Positions 1 through 9,027 are shown, counted from the stretch's first letter. The stretch is 64,000 nt of DNA from Halalkalibacter sp. APA_J-10(15) (GCF_023017105.1 NZ_JALKEV010000009.1:1-64000); one strand, 5' to 3'. The notes: generated by a model from the letters alone, not told the origin. A program made the numbers and translations.

Positions 1-3000
1 CGGCATCCCCGTTCACTCTTAGCGTTCCCGGCACATATTCCAACCCTTCTGGGATCACATCGGAGATGACTAGATTTTCAACTTGACTGTCTTCAATCGT
101 ATTTCGTGCCTCAATCGTATACAGAAGTGTATCGCCTACTTCTGGATGATCGTCATCGGTATTTCCGTCTGCTTTCTCAAGAAGCGTGGCCGTTTTGTCC
201 GATTCGAGTACTGGATCTCTGTACTCAACTGGTGTCTCGACTTCGTTAGAATCGGTCGTTTCATCTTCACCCGTTAGTAAGTTTTTATAATCAACGGTGG
301 CTTGGTTTACAATCAACTCACCAATATGACTCGATAATGCGGTCACTTTAAATTGTACAGTGATTCCATCAGATAAATCCGTCGTATTTGGTAAATCCCC
401 AAGTTGGATAATCACTTTTTCACCGTCAAAATATCCAGCATCTCCATCATCTGCATCGGTTAAATTGCCCGCGTTTGGTCCATTGAGAATTCGCATTGAA
501 TTTGGTGAATACTCTGAACCTTCTGGGATCGCATCTTCAAAGACGACGTCCGCCGCGATGTCCCCACCTTCGTTTTTAATCGTTACTTCGTAGGTCAATT
601 CGTCTCCGGCAACTACTTCTCCCTCAGGAGAAACCGATTTTTCTGCCACGACGCACGGCTCTGTTCCTAGAAAAATGTCGTCTAAGAAGTTTCCAGCACC
701 TAATACTCCATTTGCAGTGCTAACCGCTTCAAATCCAAATCTTGTCTCAGTTTGTCCAGCTGGGACAGTATAGGTACCTGTATACGTTGCCCAAGCTGTA
801 TTTCCTGTCGACATTTGGGTTTGCACGATCGTATCATAAGGATTGTCAGTCGCTGGACCAAAGCGAACTTGCATCGTGTCTACCCCTTGACGCCCCATAT
901 GAGATAAACGCCAGTAAATCGTTTGACCAGGGGTGGTCTCGACATCTTGATACAGCATGCCATGCTCATAGGCATTTAATTCTGCATAACGGTTGCCATC
1001 AGGTGGCGCAGGAAAGTTCCTGACTCCGGCCGGATAGTTTTGCGCATAATCCCAGATTTCAATAATTTTCACACCTTGGCTATCATCTGTCGTCAACCAT
1101 CCAGGTACTTCTTCCTCTAAAAACGCCCATGAGCCGTTATAAGATCCTCTTGCAGGACCTCCCTCAAAACTTCCATTGATCAAGGCAACAGGCCTTGCGC
1201 AAGCATCAATGACTGGCCTTTCAATAATAGTATTTGTCACTTCGTTTGATTCAGTCGTTTGCGCTTCATCTGTTTGTAAGTTTCTATAATGAACGTCGGC
1301 TTTATTAACGACTGTTTCGCCCATATGGCTTGTTAACGCAATGACTCTAAATTGTACGGTAATGCCATCAGGTAATTCGGTCGTATTTTGTAAATTGCCA
1401 AGCTCGATAATGACCTTTTCGCCGTCGAAGTGACCCGCATCGTCATCGTCCTCATCGGTTAGGTCACCGGCGTTAGGGCCTGTTACGATCCTCATCGATC
1501 CTGGAACATATTCGGTACCCTCTGGAATCGCGTCTTCAAAGACCGTATTAGCCGCAATGTGTTCCCCTACATTTGTAATCGTGACGTTGTATGTGAGGAC
1601 ATCGCCGTCAAATACTTCATGCTCCGGAGACACTGATTTCTCGGCTTGTATCACAGGGCCATCCCGCGGATACACCTCGACGGTCTCGCTAGGTTCCTCC
1701 GGTTCATCGACATTGTCACCTACAACCGAGGCTGTATTATCAATGTCTCTTCCTGCTTGTCCCGGCAAGATGATCACGTCAAATTCAAGCGTATGCCATT
1801 CTGTATCTGCTATATCGCCAAAGTGTCCGACCACGTCACCGTTCACATAATGACCTTTGTCATTATCTTCTTCATCGGTGACAGCTTGTCCATCCACTTT
1901 TAATGTCCCTTGTACATATTCCAATCCTTCTGGAATCGTGTCAGAAATGACAAGGTTTTGGAATAAGCTATTTTCTATTGTGTTCCGTGCTTGAATCGTA
2001 TAACGTAACATGTCCCCCACTTCTGGGTTCTCATCGTCGGAGTTTCCTTCTCCTTTTTCCACCAACTCCACTGACTTCTCAGCTTCTACCACAGGAGGCA
2101 GCGGATCGAATCTTGGATAGACTCGTGAGGCTAAATCGAAAGATGGAAAAAATCTCCCATCGCCAGCTATCGTGGCTGACCCAAGAAAAGTTGTTTGCAA
2201 AGTTTCTGGATCTATTGAAAAATAGTCAGCACTTTGGCTACCCTGGGCACCAAGCCCACTAGACAATAAGATTTGACCATTCGGTAAAAAGCTAAGACCT
2301 CTCACCCCTCCTTGCAAGACTACACCGTCTCCACTCGTAATCGGGACCTGACGTAAAACCTCACCTGTTTGTGCATCCATCTGAATGATGGAACCAGCTG
2401 TATTATTCGAAAACCAAATATATCCATCTTCATCGATAATCAGGTCTCCTCCAACATCATTGTTATCATAACCATTGATGGGAATTGCTTCTTTCTCTCC
2501 TGTCACTAGATGGTAAGAGCCAAGAAGAAGCACCCCATTTTCTATATAGGTATGATAGTAGCGTGTCCCATCTTCTGAAATGATCGCATTAGCAGCCGTA
2601 CCATCTAGATCTCCAACATACTCGGCTGCTCCACCTGGTGTAATTCGATACAATCTATGTGGGATTTCATCTCCAGGGAAGCCACCATATGCATAAAAGG
2701 CATTTTCAGTCGGGTGAACAGCTAAGCCATTATTCATGTTTACTCCACTAGGGAGCCCCGTAATAAACACGATCGCCTTCGGATCTGGATCAAAGTTCCC
2801 TCCATCAAATTGACGAATTTGAGGGGTAGTTCTATCCGTATTATTTGAAATGCCATACGAATCTACATCGTTGATTTCTAAGACATTATTGGTTTCAACA
2901 TTGTTTATGCCAATAACGGCCTCTTCACTTTCAGACTCCTCATCCGAATGATCAACTAGTATGACTACAGCAGAGGTTGTTTCTAAAAGAGTATCGTCAT

Positions 3001-3514
3001 TAATCAAAATATGGGCAATATTATCAATTTCCTCTCCAGCTGTAGCACCCTCTGTTGCTTGTGTTGTGATCTGCAATGTCACTTCCTTACCCGCAAGCTC
3101 CTCAAGCTGTTCTCTCGTCCATTCAAGGGAAACATTTTGTTCATCTACCGTTACTTGATAAGTATCGGCCACTTCTCCATTGATGTAGGTAGATGTTTCC
3201 TGAATGGCTAATCGGGTATCTATTGCGTCTGAGATGATCAGAGATTCATAGCTTGATACATCCACAGGCAATTCAAATGAGATATTATAGGAATAGTCTT
3301 GTCCAATTAGCACCTCTTTACTTTCTTCACCATCGACATCTTTTGATACAACTAGGTCTTCTATGCCTGTACCTGTATCTTCTGCTACTGCGATCAAAGG
3401 AATGGTCGCTAAAGCCTCACTACAAATGATGAGCACTGTCATCAATAAAATAAAGGAGCTTTGTAGAGTCGATTTCATTTTCCTATTTATGAATCGTTTA
3501 GATGTAGTTCTCAA
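1..3514 (-). CDS. Large secreted modular surface protein with DUF11-type repeats (partial, C-terminus off the left edge)
   Basis: The minus-strand frame is open for 1171 codons, from a TTG at 3514 to the window edge. The TTG is chosen because AGGAGGG lies 6 nt upstream; it adds the basic stretch MRTTSKRFINRK before the hydrophobic signal segment (about residues 13-40). Next come a SpaA/fimbrial-type beta domain (45-190), a propeller-like region (about 240-470, with phrases such as GLAVHP and GGDLIIDEDGYIW), and then repeats. A-type DUF11 repeat at 476-620, B-type at 624-765, a galactose-binding/CBM-like module (780-950, begins NGSFEGG), a second B repeat at 957-1095 and the start of a second A repeat from about 1101. 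DUF11 proteins are exported adhesin or cell-envelope proteins. The composition is strongly acidic. A cell-wall anchor, if any, would lie outside the window. The ligand is unknown. Confidence 0.85.
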   Translation of the reverse strand, partial: MRTTSKRFINRKMKSTLQSSFILLMTVLIICSEALATIPLIAVAEDTGTGIEDLVVSKDVDGEESKEVLIGQDYSYNISFELPVDVSSYESLIISDAIDTRLAIQETSTYINGEVADTYQVTVDEQNVSLEWTREQLEELAGKEVTLQITTQATEGATAGEEIDNIAHILINDDTLLETTSAVVILVDHSDEESESEEAVIGINNVETNNVLEINDVDSYGISNNTDRTTPQIRQFDGGNFDPDPKAIVFITGLPSGVNMNNGLAVHPTENAFYAYGGFPGDEIPHRLYRITPGGAAEYVGDLDGTAANAIISEDGTRYYHTYIENGVLLLGSYHLVTGEKEAIPINGYDNNDVGGDLIIDEDGYIWFSNNTAGSIIQMDAQTGEVLRQVPITSGDGVVLQGGVRGLSFLPNGQILLSSGLGAQGSQSADYFSIDPETLQTTFLGSATIAGDGRFFPSFDLASRVYPRFDPLPPVVEAEKSVELVEKGEGNSDDENPEVGDMLRYTIQARNTIENSLFQNLVISDTIPEGLEYVQGTLKVDGQAVTDEEDNDKGHYVNGDVVGHFGDIADTEWHTLEFDVIILPGQAGRDIDNTASVVGDNVDEPEEPSETVEVYPRDGPVIQAEKSVSPEHEVFDGDVLTYNVTITNVGEHIAANTVFEDAIPEGTEYVPGSMRIVTGPNAGDLTDEDDDDAGHFDGEKVIIELGNLQNTTELPDGITVQFRVIALTSHMGETVVNKADVHYRNLQTDEAQTTESNEVTNTIIERPVIDACARPVALINGSFEGGPARGSYNGSWAFLEEEVPGWLTTDDSQGVKIIEIWDYAQNYPAGVRNFPAPPDGNRYAELNAYEHGMLYQDVETTPGQTIYWRLSHMGRQGVDTMQVRFGPATDNPYDTIVQTQMSTGNTAWATYTGTYTVPAGQTETRFGFEAVSTANGVLGAGNFLDDIFLGTEPCVVAEKSVSPEGEVVAGDELTYEVTIKNEGGDIAADVVFEDAIPEGSEYSPNSMRILNGPNAGNLTDADDGDAGYFDGEKVIIQLGDLPNTTDLSDGITVQFKVTALSSHIGELIVNQATVDYKNLLTGEDETTDSNEVETPVEYRDPVLESDKTATLLEKADGNTDDDHPEVGDTLLYTIEARNTIEDSQVENLVISDVIPEGLEYVPGTLRVNGDA

Positions 3515-3564
3515 TCTTACCCCTCCTAACATCATTTATCTTTTGAATAGTAAAAATTAAGGTT

Positions 3565-4084
3565 AATCGTGAATTGTCGAAATGACTATCCTCCTTTCTC
3601 TGATAGGAACGTAAGTACCTTCATGTAAAATACCACCCCCTTTCAATAGAATTTCAAGACATAGACTTACCTCATCGAAACATTTAACCGTACTTAAGTT
3701 ACCTTTGTGATAAGCAGTTTTATCCACTTTGAGTTAGTGCTTTTAATATGGATTGAACCTACTATTAAATCTACTATTAATTATTGTTTTTACTAATTAT
3801 CTACTTTATCGGATAAATGTGTTTAGCATTCCATAGTTCTTAATGGCTGATTTTTTTTGACAAAATTCGAATAAATTCACAGTTCTAATTAACCACTTTT
3901 TAAATAAACCACTAAAAAATAACTATAGAACTTTTTTGACTGACAGGAAATAATTACTATATTTTGGCACTTCGGGGTACGGGAGGTGAATCTTTTCTAG
4001 CTGGTTTTTCCAACGAGTTTGAAAAATAAAAGTTCACTCGTTCAATACTAATTCTATCGATTGATTTGAATTAATTGTAATTTT
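3565..4084. other. AT-rich intergenic stretch with no recognised gene
   Basis: No open frame with a ribosome binding site and no structured RNA is recognised here. The stretch is very AT-rich and probably contains the promoter of the surface protein gene and decayed DNA leading into the NUDIX remnant. Confidence 0.5.
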
Positions 4085-4370
4085 TTGTTTATAATTGTAA
4101 ATGTTGATTATCAAGTTTTCTTATATGAAATGATTTATTATTTAACTAAATTCAATTTATTTTGGAGGCTTTATAAATGTTTGGTAGATTCAATCCAGAT
4201 CTATCTAAACGGTGACAAAGGTGACAAATTAGTAATGGTGAAGAATACGAAACGAGGGTGTGAATTTTCTGCGGGACACAGAGAAGAATAGAAATGTTTT
4301 ATTGAAGCAGCTAGAAGAGAAGCTTTTGACGAAGTTGGTGCAATGTTAAATTAGGTTAATGCGTTTTACC
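4085..4370 (+). pseudogene. NUDIX hydrolase remnant
   Basis: One plus-strand frame gives KGDKLVMVKNTKRGCEFSAG, then HREE, a TAG stop at 4289-4291, and in the same frame EAARREAFDEVGAML, followed by another stop. This reads as the NUDIX box (GX5EX7REUXEEXGU): the REAFDEVGA half is intact, but the stop sits just before the middle glutamate position, which is now Lys. Live family members are 130-200 aa hydrolases of nucleoside diphosphate derivatives. Here the box is broken, the C-terminus is gone and there is no sound start, so it is a pseudogene. The family assignment rests on the box alone; no specific member can be named. Confidence 0.7.
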
Positions 4371-4437
4371 TAATGGGCACGTTATGATTATTACACTTAC
4401 TGAAAGTTTTATATTACGAGTGGGTTTCTCGTTCAAA

Positions 4438-4555
4438 CGAGCAACGAGTGAAGCCTTTGCTAATCAAATCAAAGCCACTGAGAAATTTAATTTGTGTATT
4501 TTCAGTGCCTCCTTTCATCCCGCGGGAGTCTACGTATATTTCATCCGCTATGTTC
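4438..4555. repeat. Fragments of two dispersed repeats
   Basis: The part from 4438 (CGAGCAACGAGTG, then TTGCTAAT, then an imperfect GCCACTGA/TTTCAGTGCC hairpin) resembles 12828-12905. The part 4512-4555, read on the minus strand, closely matches 57926-57970 (GCGGATGAAATATACGTAGA, then GCGGGATGAAA) and is a truncated copy of the long repeat at 57880-58123. No transposase is present. Confidence 0.7.
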
Positions 4556-4616
4556 CCTAGATGTTCGGATTTTCAGCTAGACACTTTCACAATGTCTAGC
4601 CTCATTTTTGGGGATT

Positions 4617-4886
4617 TTATTCTGATTGACGATCTTTCATTGCTTCTACTAATTGATGATCTGCCTTATTAATTAACTCATCGGCCATTTCTAAAAATGC
4701 GTGATCTACCCCTGTTTTGTGTGTAACCGCATTACGCAATTGCGTCTTTGCTATTGAGATGGCTTCAGTTGCTGACTGGAGCTGTTCCTCATCCATAGAT
4801 CTAGTTGCTTGCCCTACCATATGCTCTGCTGATAATATTGCCATTTCCACTTGCTTAATGTCATTATACTCTTGATCAGAAGCCAT
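4617..4886 (-). CDS. DUF2564 family protein
   Basis: This 89-aa protein (MASDQEYNDIKQVEMAILSA at the N-terminus) has the pattern of the small Bacillaceae DUF2564 family, predicted to be helical and cytosolic, with no known function. A longer reading from 4904 exists, but AAAGGAGG lies inside it, just upstream of the ATG at 4886, so 4886 is the likely start. It is monocistronic, downstream of and in the same direction as ypsC. The family call is by recognition of the VEMA...SAEHMVGQATRSMD region. Confidence 0.75.
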   Translation of the reverse strand: MASDQEYNDIKQVEMAILSAEHMVGQATRSMDEEQLQSATEAISIAKTQLRNAVTHKTGVDHAFLEMADELINKADHQLVEAMKDRQSE

Positions 4887-4995
4887 AAAGCATCCTCCTT
4901 TCATTCAATGTTAGAATACCCAATTTTAAAAAGTACATTCACATTTCCACACATGAAGTTAATCATAATTGTATTATGTTAACTTAAAGCGTAAT

Positions 4996-5026
4996 AAAAA
5001 CAATAGCCTATAGCAGCTACTGTTTT
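4996..5026 (-). terminator. Terminator of ypsC
   Basis: An inverted repeat (AAAACAGTAGC / GCTATTGTTTT on the minus strand) follows the ypsC stop and ends in a T run. Confidence 0.7.
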
Positions 5027-5038
5027 TACCAATTATCC

Positions 5039-6175
5039 TTATGATTTTGGGGGTCTTGGTCCAAAAAATTGATAATAATCAACTTTCAAATTTCCATTGT
5101 ATAGTTTACGTTTTTTTGATGCTTGCTTGCCAAATAATGTTTCAAAGCCTTCATGAGAGGTTAGCATGTAAATGGACCACGTTTCTAACCGATTACATAC
5201 ATTCCCCATATCTTTGTACATTTGCTCGACCTCTGGACGTTCCATTAGACGTTCTCCATATGGTGGATTTCCGATCATCACCCCATATTCCCTTGAGTGT
5301 GTGAAGTCCTTAATTTGCATTTGCTTAAATGAAATAAGGTCTGAAAAACCAGCTTCCATCGCATTGCCTTTCGATAATTCAACACTTCGATGATCGATAT
5401 CGCTACCTAAAATATCAAGAGGTTGATCATAATTAGCGACATCTTCCACTTCTTGTCTGGCAGCATCCCATGTTTTCTTCCCGATCCAGTGCCAATCTTC
5501 AGATACAAATTCACGATTAAACCCTGGAGCAATATTTTGACCGATCATAGCTGCTTCAATCGGGATCGTTCCTGAACCGCAAAATGGATCAACAAGTGGA
5601 AGTTCTGGTTTCCATGTTGTTAGCATAATCATAGCAGCCGCTAACGTTTCTTTTAACGGAGCTTCATTATGTAAATAACGATAACCGCGTTTATGTAATC
5701 CAGTCCCAGAAGTATCAATGGATAGTGTCGCTACATCTTTGTGAAGTGCTACTTCTATTCGATAAAAAGGGCCGTTCTCATCAAACCAACCTCGCTTATA
5801 ACGCGTCTTCATTGATTCAACAACTGCTTTTTTTACAATCGCCTGACAATCTGAAACACTAAAGAGCTTTGATTTAACAGACTTCCCAATAACGGGAAAC
5901 TCTCCATGTACAGGAATAAGGTCAGCCCATGGTAATGCTTTTGTTTTTTCGAAAAGCTCATCAAACGAGAATGCCTTGAATTGACCAACCTGTAGCTTGA
6001 TACGATCTGCTGTTCGTAACCATAAATTGGCTCGAGGAATAGCTGATACATCAGCTGTAAATGTTACTTTTCCATTCTCTACTTGTACATCTTCATATCC
6101 TAAACTACGAACTTCCCTTGCAACTAAAGCCTCTAGACCCATTGTTGCAGTTGCAATTAGTGTCACTTTTTTCAT
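5039..6175 (-). CDS. ypsC: THUMP-domain class I SAM-dependent rRNA (guanine-N2) methyltransferase, YpsC/RlmL-like
   Basis: The protein has 378 aa. The N-terminal half (about 45-155) is a THUMP RNA-binding domain; the Rossmann methyltransferase half carries DPFCGSGTIPIEAA (about 196-209, SAM-binding) and the catalytic IGNPPYGERL motif near 305, typical of N2-guanine methyltransferases acting on 23S rRNA. The start at 6175 follows AAAGGAG with 6-nt spacing; a reading from 6193 adds six residues but has no good ribosome binding site. Its place next to rnpB matches B. subtilis ypsC. The exact rRNA target base is inferred from the family, not shown here. Confidence 0.9.
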   Translation of the reverse strand: MKKVTLIATATMGLEALVAREVRSLGYEDVQVENGKVTFTADVSAIPRANLWLRTADRIKLQVGQFKAFSFDELFEKTKALPWADLIPVHGEFPVIGKSVKSKLFSVSDCQAIVKKAVVESMKTRYKRGWFDENGPFYRIEVALHKDVATLSIDTSGTGLHKRGYRYLHNEAPLKETLAAAMIMLTTWKPELPLVDPFCGSGTIPIEAAMIGQNIAPGFNREFVSEDWHWIGKKTWDAARQEVEDVANYDQPLDILGSDIDHRSVELSKGNAMEAGFSDLISFKQMQIKDFTHSREYGVMIGNPPYGERLMERPEVEQMYKDMGNVCNRLETWSIYMLTSHEGFETLFGKQASKKRKLYNGNLKVDYYQFFGPRPPKS

Positions 6176-6234
6176 AATTAGCTCCTTTATCAATCATTCG
6201 GTTAATACCTATTATTTCCACTATCTATGATTAT

Positions 6235-6259
6235 AAAAAAAGCCCCATAAAGGGGTTTT
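6235..6259 (-). terminator. Terminator of rnpB
   Basis: On the minus strand an AACCCC / GGGGCT hairpin with loop TTTAT is followed by seven T residues, just past the RNase P RNA 3' end. Confidence 0.85.
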
Positions 6260-6264
6260 CTTTC

Positions 6265-6664
6265 ATCTTATAAGCATTCGATAAGCCATGTTCTGTTCCA
6301 TTGTACTACAAACGGTGATGAACCTCGTACTCCGGTGGCAATCATCTATCTACAAGGGATTCCCTTGTTCTCCTCATTCGTTCATTTCCGGTTGAGAAGA
6401 TGCCCCTACCAATTTTGGGTTTCTCGCTCGAGGGGTTTACCGCGTTCCACTCCACCTGTTTCCAGCTGGACTACGTCACTGTGGCACTTTCAAAGGGCTC
6501 ACACCATATCATATGACTTAGGTGCTTCCCTTGCCGTTAGTCTTATAAAGACTACCCTAGCTTATGACTTCGCTAGGCACGAACACTACGAGCATCGCAG
6601 CTCGTGCGAGCATGGACTTTCCTCTACATATAAATATGCAGCGATTACCTGAATGCTTATACAT
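6265..6664 (-). ncRNA. rnpB: RNase P RNA, class B (Bacillus type)
   Basis: This is the catalytic RNA that removes the 5' leader of tRNA precursors. The minus strand carries conserved RNase P segments: GTAATCGCTGC near the 5' end, then GAGGAAAGTCCATGCTCGCA, GTGCCACAGTGACG, GTGGAACGCGGTAAACCCCT, GAGCGAGAAACCCAAA, and near the 3' end GATAGATGATTGCC followed by GAACATGGCTTA. The P1 helix forms between ATAAGCATTC (complement of 6651-6660) and GAATGCTTAT (complement of 6270-6279), which sets the ends to within a few bases. A terminator follows. The linkage to gpsB and ypsC is as in B. subtilis. Confidence 0.97.
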
Positions 6665-6720
6665 TGTCTTAAGCGACAATCTTCATTATATCGTGAAAGT
6701 GTTAAGGAAGCAATAGGTAA

Positions 6721-7119
6721 TTATTTCCTTCCTTTTATGATCGCTTGTCTTGCTAATTGATCTGCTTGTTGATTTTGTCGACTTGGTATCCATTTTAGAA
6801 AAAATAGATCAAAATGACGATCAATAAGCTCAAGAGCCTCTTTTACATACGGTTGGTATAGAGGGTTTTTCACGTGTTGTTTTTCAATCGCATCATCAAC
6901 CAACTTAGAGTCCGTCCGAAAAGAAACTGTTTTGATTTTTTGTTCACAGCATAAATGAAGGGCAATTATCAATGCTTCAAATTCAGCTTCGTGGTTCGTT
7001 AATTCACCTAAAAATGTAGAATGGTGTTCAACTTTTCCGTTTTTATAATTGATATATATACCTGCCCCAGATGGACCGGGATTACCAGCACTCGCACCGT
7101 CAATGTAGACTTCAATCAT
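6721..7119 (-). CDS. RNase H type 1 family protein (YpdQ-like)
   Basis: This 132-aa protein is a single RNase H fold of the short bacterial type. The acidic quartet is complete: Asp7 (YIDGAS), Glu46 (HEAEFEAL), Asp70 (RTDSK) and Asp120 (NQQADQLA), so cleavage of RNA in RNA/DNA hybrids is plausible. B. subtilis YpdQ has the same length, and published work suggests some Bacillus relatives are weak or inactive, so activity is not certain. It starts 18 bp after the gpsB stop with no clear ribosome binding site of its own, suggesting translation coupled to gpsB. Confidence 0.8.
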   Translation of the reverse strand: MIEVYIDGASAGNPGPSGAGIYINYKNGKVEHHSTFLGELTNHEAEFEALIIALHLCCEQKIKTVSFRTDSKLVDDAIEKQHVKNPLYQPYVKEALELIDRHFDLFFLKWIPSRQNQQADQLARQAIIKGRK

Positions 7120-7137
7120 TTTGCTCGATTTAAAAGT

Positions 7138-7437
7138 CTATAATTTATTGCCAAAGACGGCTTTTTCTAAATTAGACAAACGTTGTAGGATATCGTAGTT
7201 GGTACTCCCAACCGGCTGAGCTGGTGCTTGCTTTTGCCGTTCGGTTGCTTTTTTCAAATCACGCTTCAAATGAACATTTTCTTCTTCAAGCTCTTTAATT
7301 TTTCTGCTGAAAACCTCGTAATCTTGTATGATCGCATCCAAAAATTTATCAACCTCATCGGCATTGTAGCCTCTCATGCTTGTCTTAAAATCTTTTTCCA
7401 AAATTTCCTTCGTTGTAAACTTTAACTCTTGATTCAT
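7138..7437 (-). CDS. gpsB: Cell division regulator GpsB
   Basis: The protein has 99 aa with a DivIVA-type N-terminal domain ([20 protein letters not shown], residues about 9-28), a central coiled coil and the conserved C-terminal tail [16 protein letters not shown]. GpsB is a cytosolic, membrane-associated hexamer that links the septal machinery to class A PBPs such as PBP1, whose gene ponA is also in this window. The start at 7437 aligns with known GpsB and follows GGGGTG by 7 nt; a reading from 7467 is less likely. Confidence 0.95.
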   Translation of the reverse strand: MNQELKFTTKEILEKDFKTSMRGYNADEVDKFLDAIIQDYEVFSRKIKELEEENVHLKRDLKKATERQKQAPAQPVGSTNYDILQRLSNLEKAVFGNKL

Positions 7438-7580
7438 CGTCTTCACCCCATCATTATCAATGTTCATATCTCGTTATATATGTATGGTCGATCTGTCTCA
7501 TTATTCACAAAATCATTTGAATACTTATTGGTGTTTATCACATAAACTACTTTTTATTTTTTCAAAAATTCGATCTCTTG

Positions 7581-8159
7581 TCAATTTTCAAATGGTTCAT
7601 CATGATCATATGAATGTAGAAATTGCTCTTCTTGAATGAGTTCGTTCATATCCATCGCTGTTATTTGTATTAATTCTACATCACCACGGTCAGTCATTTT
7701 CTTTGCCAAGTCGAACATGAACCTGGGGGAACCAGGATTTTCTTCGTCATAAAACAATATCAATCCGTCAGCTTTAGATAAAATAAATTCATTCTTTTGT
7801 TTAAGTTGTACAGGGCTGGCATAAGGCCTCTTAGAAATACTATCATTGAAATCGGCTCGGTCCAAGATGGATTGATAATATTGTTGAGTTTCTTCCTTCC
7901 AGCGACTTTCTTGTTCTAAATAAGGTGTTAGTACCGCTAATCTTAAGTCTTTGTATTCTTGTTTCAATGAAAAGACGACTTCAGCGCTCCAAAGCTCAAC
8001 ACCTAATTGGCCACTAATGATCACCCATTCTAAACCCTGATCACATAATGGTTTAAGCCTGTTTTCGATTGCTTTTTTGATGTATGTAATCGCTTCATGG
8101 TTAGAATCAAAAATACCTAGCTCATGAGCTTTATATCCTGAAATTGCCACAACCTTCAT
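7581..8159 (-). CDS. ypsA: SLOG-family protein YpsA
   Basis: The protein has 192 aa of the DUF1273/YpsA family, the founding members of the SLOG Rossmann-like nucleotide-binding fold. Visible motifs are VVAISGYKAHELGIF at the N-terminus, VIISGQLGVELWSAEV near 46-61 and DGLILFYDEENPGSPRFM near 131-148. In B. subtilis and Staphylococcus YpsA affects cell division and stress resistance; the ligand is unknown. It lies upstream of gpsB on the same strand, as in B. subtilis. The start has AGGTG upstream. Confidence 0.92.
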   Translation of the reverse strand: MKVVAISGYKAHELGIFDSNHEAITYIKKAIENRLKPLCDQGLEWVIISGQLGVELWSAEVVFSLKQEYKDLRLAVLTPYLEQESRWKEETQQYYQSILDRADFNDSISKRPYASPVQLKQKNEFILSKADGLILFYDEENPGSPRFMFDLAKKMTDRGDVELIQITAMDMNELIQEEQFLHSYDHDEPFEN

Positions 8160-8182
8160 TGTTCATTCACACCTTTATAAAG

Positions 8183-8216
8183 GAAAAGCGAACTGGCAGT
8201 GATCAGTTCGCTTTTC
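8183..8216 (-). terminator. Terminator of cotD
   Basis: A perfect 12-bp inverted repeat (GAAAAGCGAACT / AGTTCGCTTTTC) lies just after the cotD stop, with few T residues after it. Confidence 0.6.
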
Positions 8217-8223
8217 TGTTAAC

Positions 8224-8640
8224 TTAACGTCTGCAGCCGCATCCCTTTGGTCCAAAGCCCGCAGGCCCCATGCCCATCGGTCCAGATTGAGCGCCTGCAA
8301 CTTGCCCCATTCCTGGTCCGTATCCTGGTCCCATGCCCATCGGTCCTGTTTGAGCGCCTGCAACTTGCCCGAATCCTGGTCCGTATCCTGGTCCTGTTTG
8401 AGCACCTGCAACAAATTGCTGATTTGCGATTGACTCACTTTGAGAATAAGTGTGAGGGAAGCTCTTAACATGCTTATATACATGGTTTACCTGCTGATGC
8501 GTATGAGTTGGATATATTTCAGGGACAATATATTCACACGTCTTTTTCACGATATTATGCTGCGTAGGTGCAACTTGTGCTGGCATCACCTGAGTTGTGG
8601 TTGGAAGCTTGCAAACATGTGGTCTAGGCTTACAATACAT
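8224..8640 (-). CDS. cotD: Inner spore coat protein CotD
   Basis: The protein has 138 aa. The N-terminal half is rich in His, Cys, Pro and Thr (MYCKPRPHVCKLPTTTQVMP; YPTHTHQQVNHVYKHVKSFP), the CotD signature; the C-terminal half consists of three QVAGAQ(T/S)GP...GPGYGPG-type units and ends in CGCRR. It is a structural protein of the inner spore coat, expressed in the mother cell late in sporulation. The start follows AAAGGAGG. The Gly/Pro/Met repeats are a lineage-specific extension and are nearly identical at DNA level, so copy number may vary. Confidence 0.93.
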   Translation of the reverse strand: MYCKPRPHVCKLPTTTQVMPAQVAPTQHNIVKKTCEYIVPEIYPTHTHQQVNHVYKHVKSFPHTYSQSESIANQQFVAGAQTGPGYGPGFGQVAGAQTGPMGMGPGYGPGMGQVAGAQSGPMGMGPAGFGPKGCGCRR

Positions 8641-8757
8641 AGGTAAATTCCTCCTTTATTAGTTGAGTCAATATTAACCTATGTGAAAACTTGACGATTG
8701 TCCTAGTCAGCTACCTATTTAATGAGCCTAAAAATATTTAAATAGGCATTCTATTCT

Positions 8758-8853
8758 TTATAAGAGTGATAACGCCGCTTCTCTAATATCTGACATAATT
8801 AAAAAGGTTAATCCAATCATAATGAAAAATAAAATTAACAATGCACGATGCAA
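8758..8853 (-). CDS. Possible 31-aa single-pass membrane peptide
   Basis: A TTG at 8853 preceded by GGTGAGG opens a 31-codon frame: LHRALLILFFIMIGLTFLIM followed by SDIREAALSLL. It is a hydrophobic helix with a short polar tail, typical of small Bacillus membrane peptides. It lies in the 387-bp gap between mrfB and cotD. No family is recognised; only the good initiation region and hydrophobic pattern support it, so it may not be a gene. Confidence 0.4.
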   Translation of the reverse strand: MHRALLILFFIMIGLTFLIMSDIREAALSLL

Positions 8854-9027
8854 TGTGCCCTCACCTTCTCCTACCTAAACGTCTCTAACGATTTTTATTT
8901 TAATAGGTTCGAAGAAAAATGACAAATCCTTTTTCGGTTTTACAAAGACTTACCAAAATTTCACGTGTTGTTTGACAAAAATTGTTGATTTATCACATTA
9001 CTTGCGCTTGCCCCGGAAATAGTTTGA

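Noticed and set aside
83-3560. Plus-strand open frames across the first 3.5 kb
   Set aside because: They lie opposite a single long minus-strand coding frame with clear DUF11 repeats; none has a ribosome binding site or family motif.
6335-6652. A 105-codon plus-strand frame
   Set aside because: It lies fully inside the RNase P RNA gene on the other strand.
8240-8420. Short direct repeats that could suggest a CRISPR array
   Set aside because: The repeats are in frame within cotD and code for Gly/Pro/Met units; there are no unique spacers and no cas genes.
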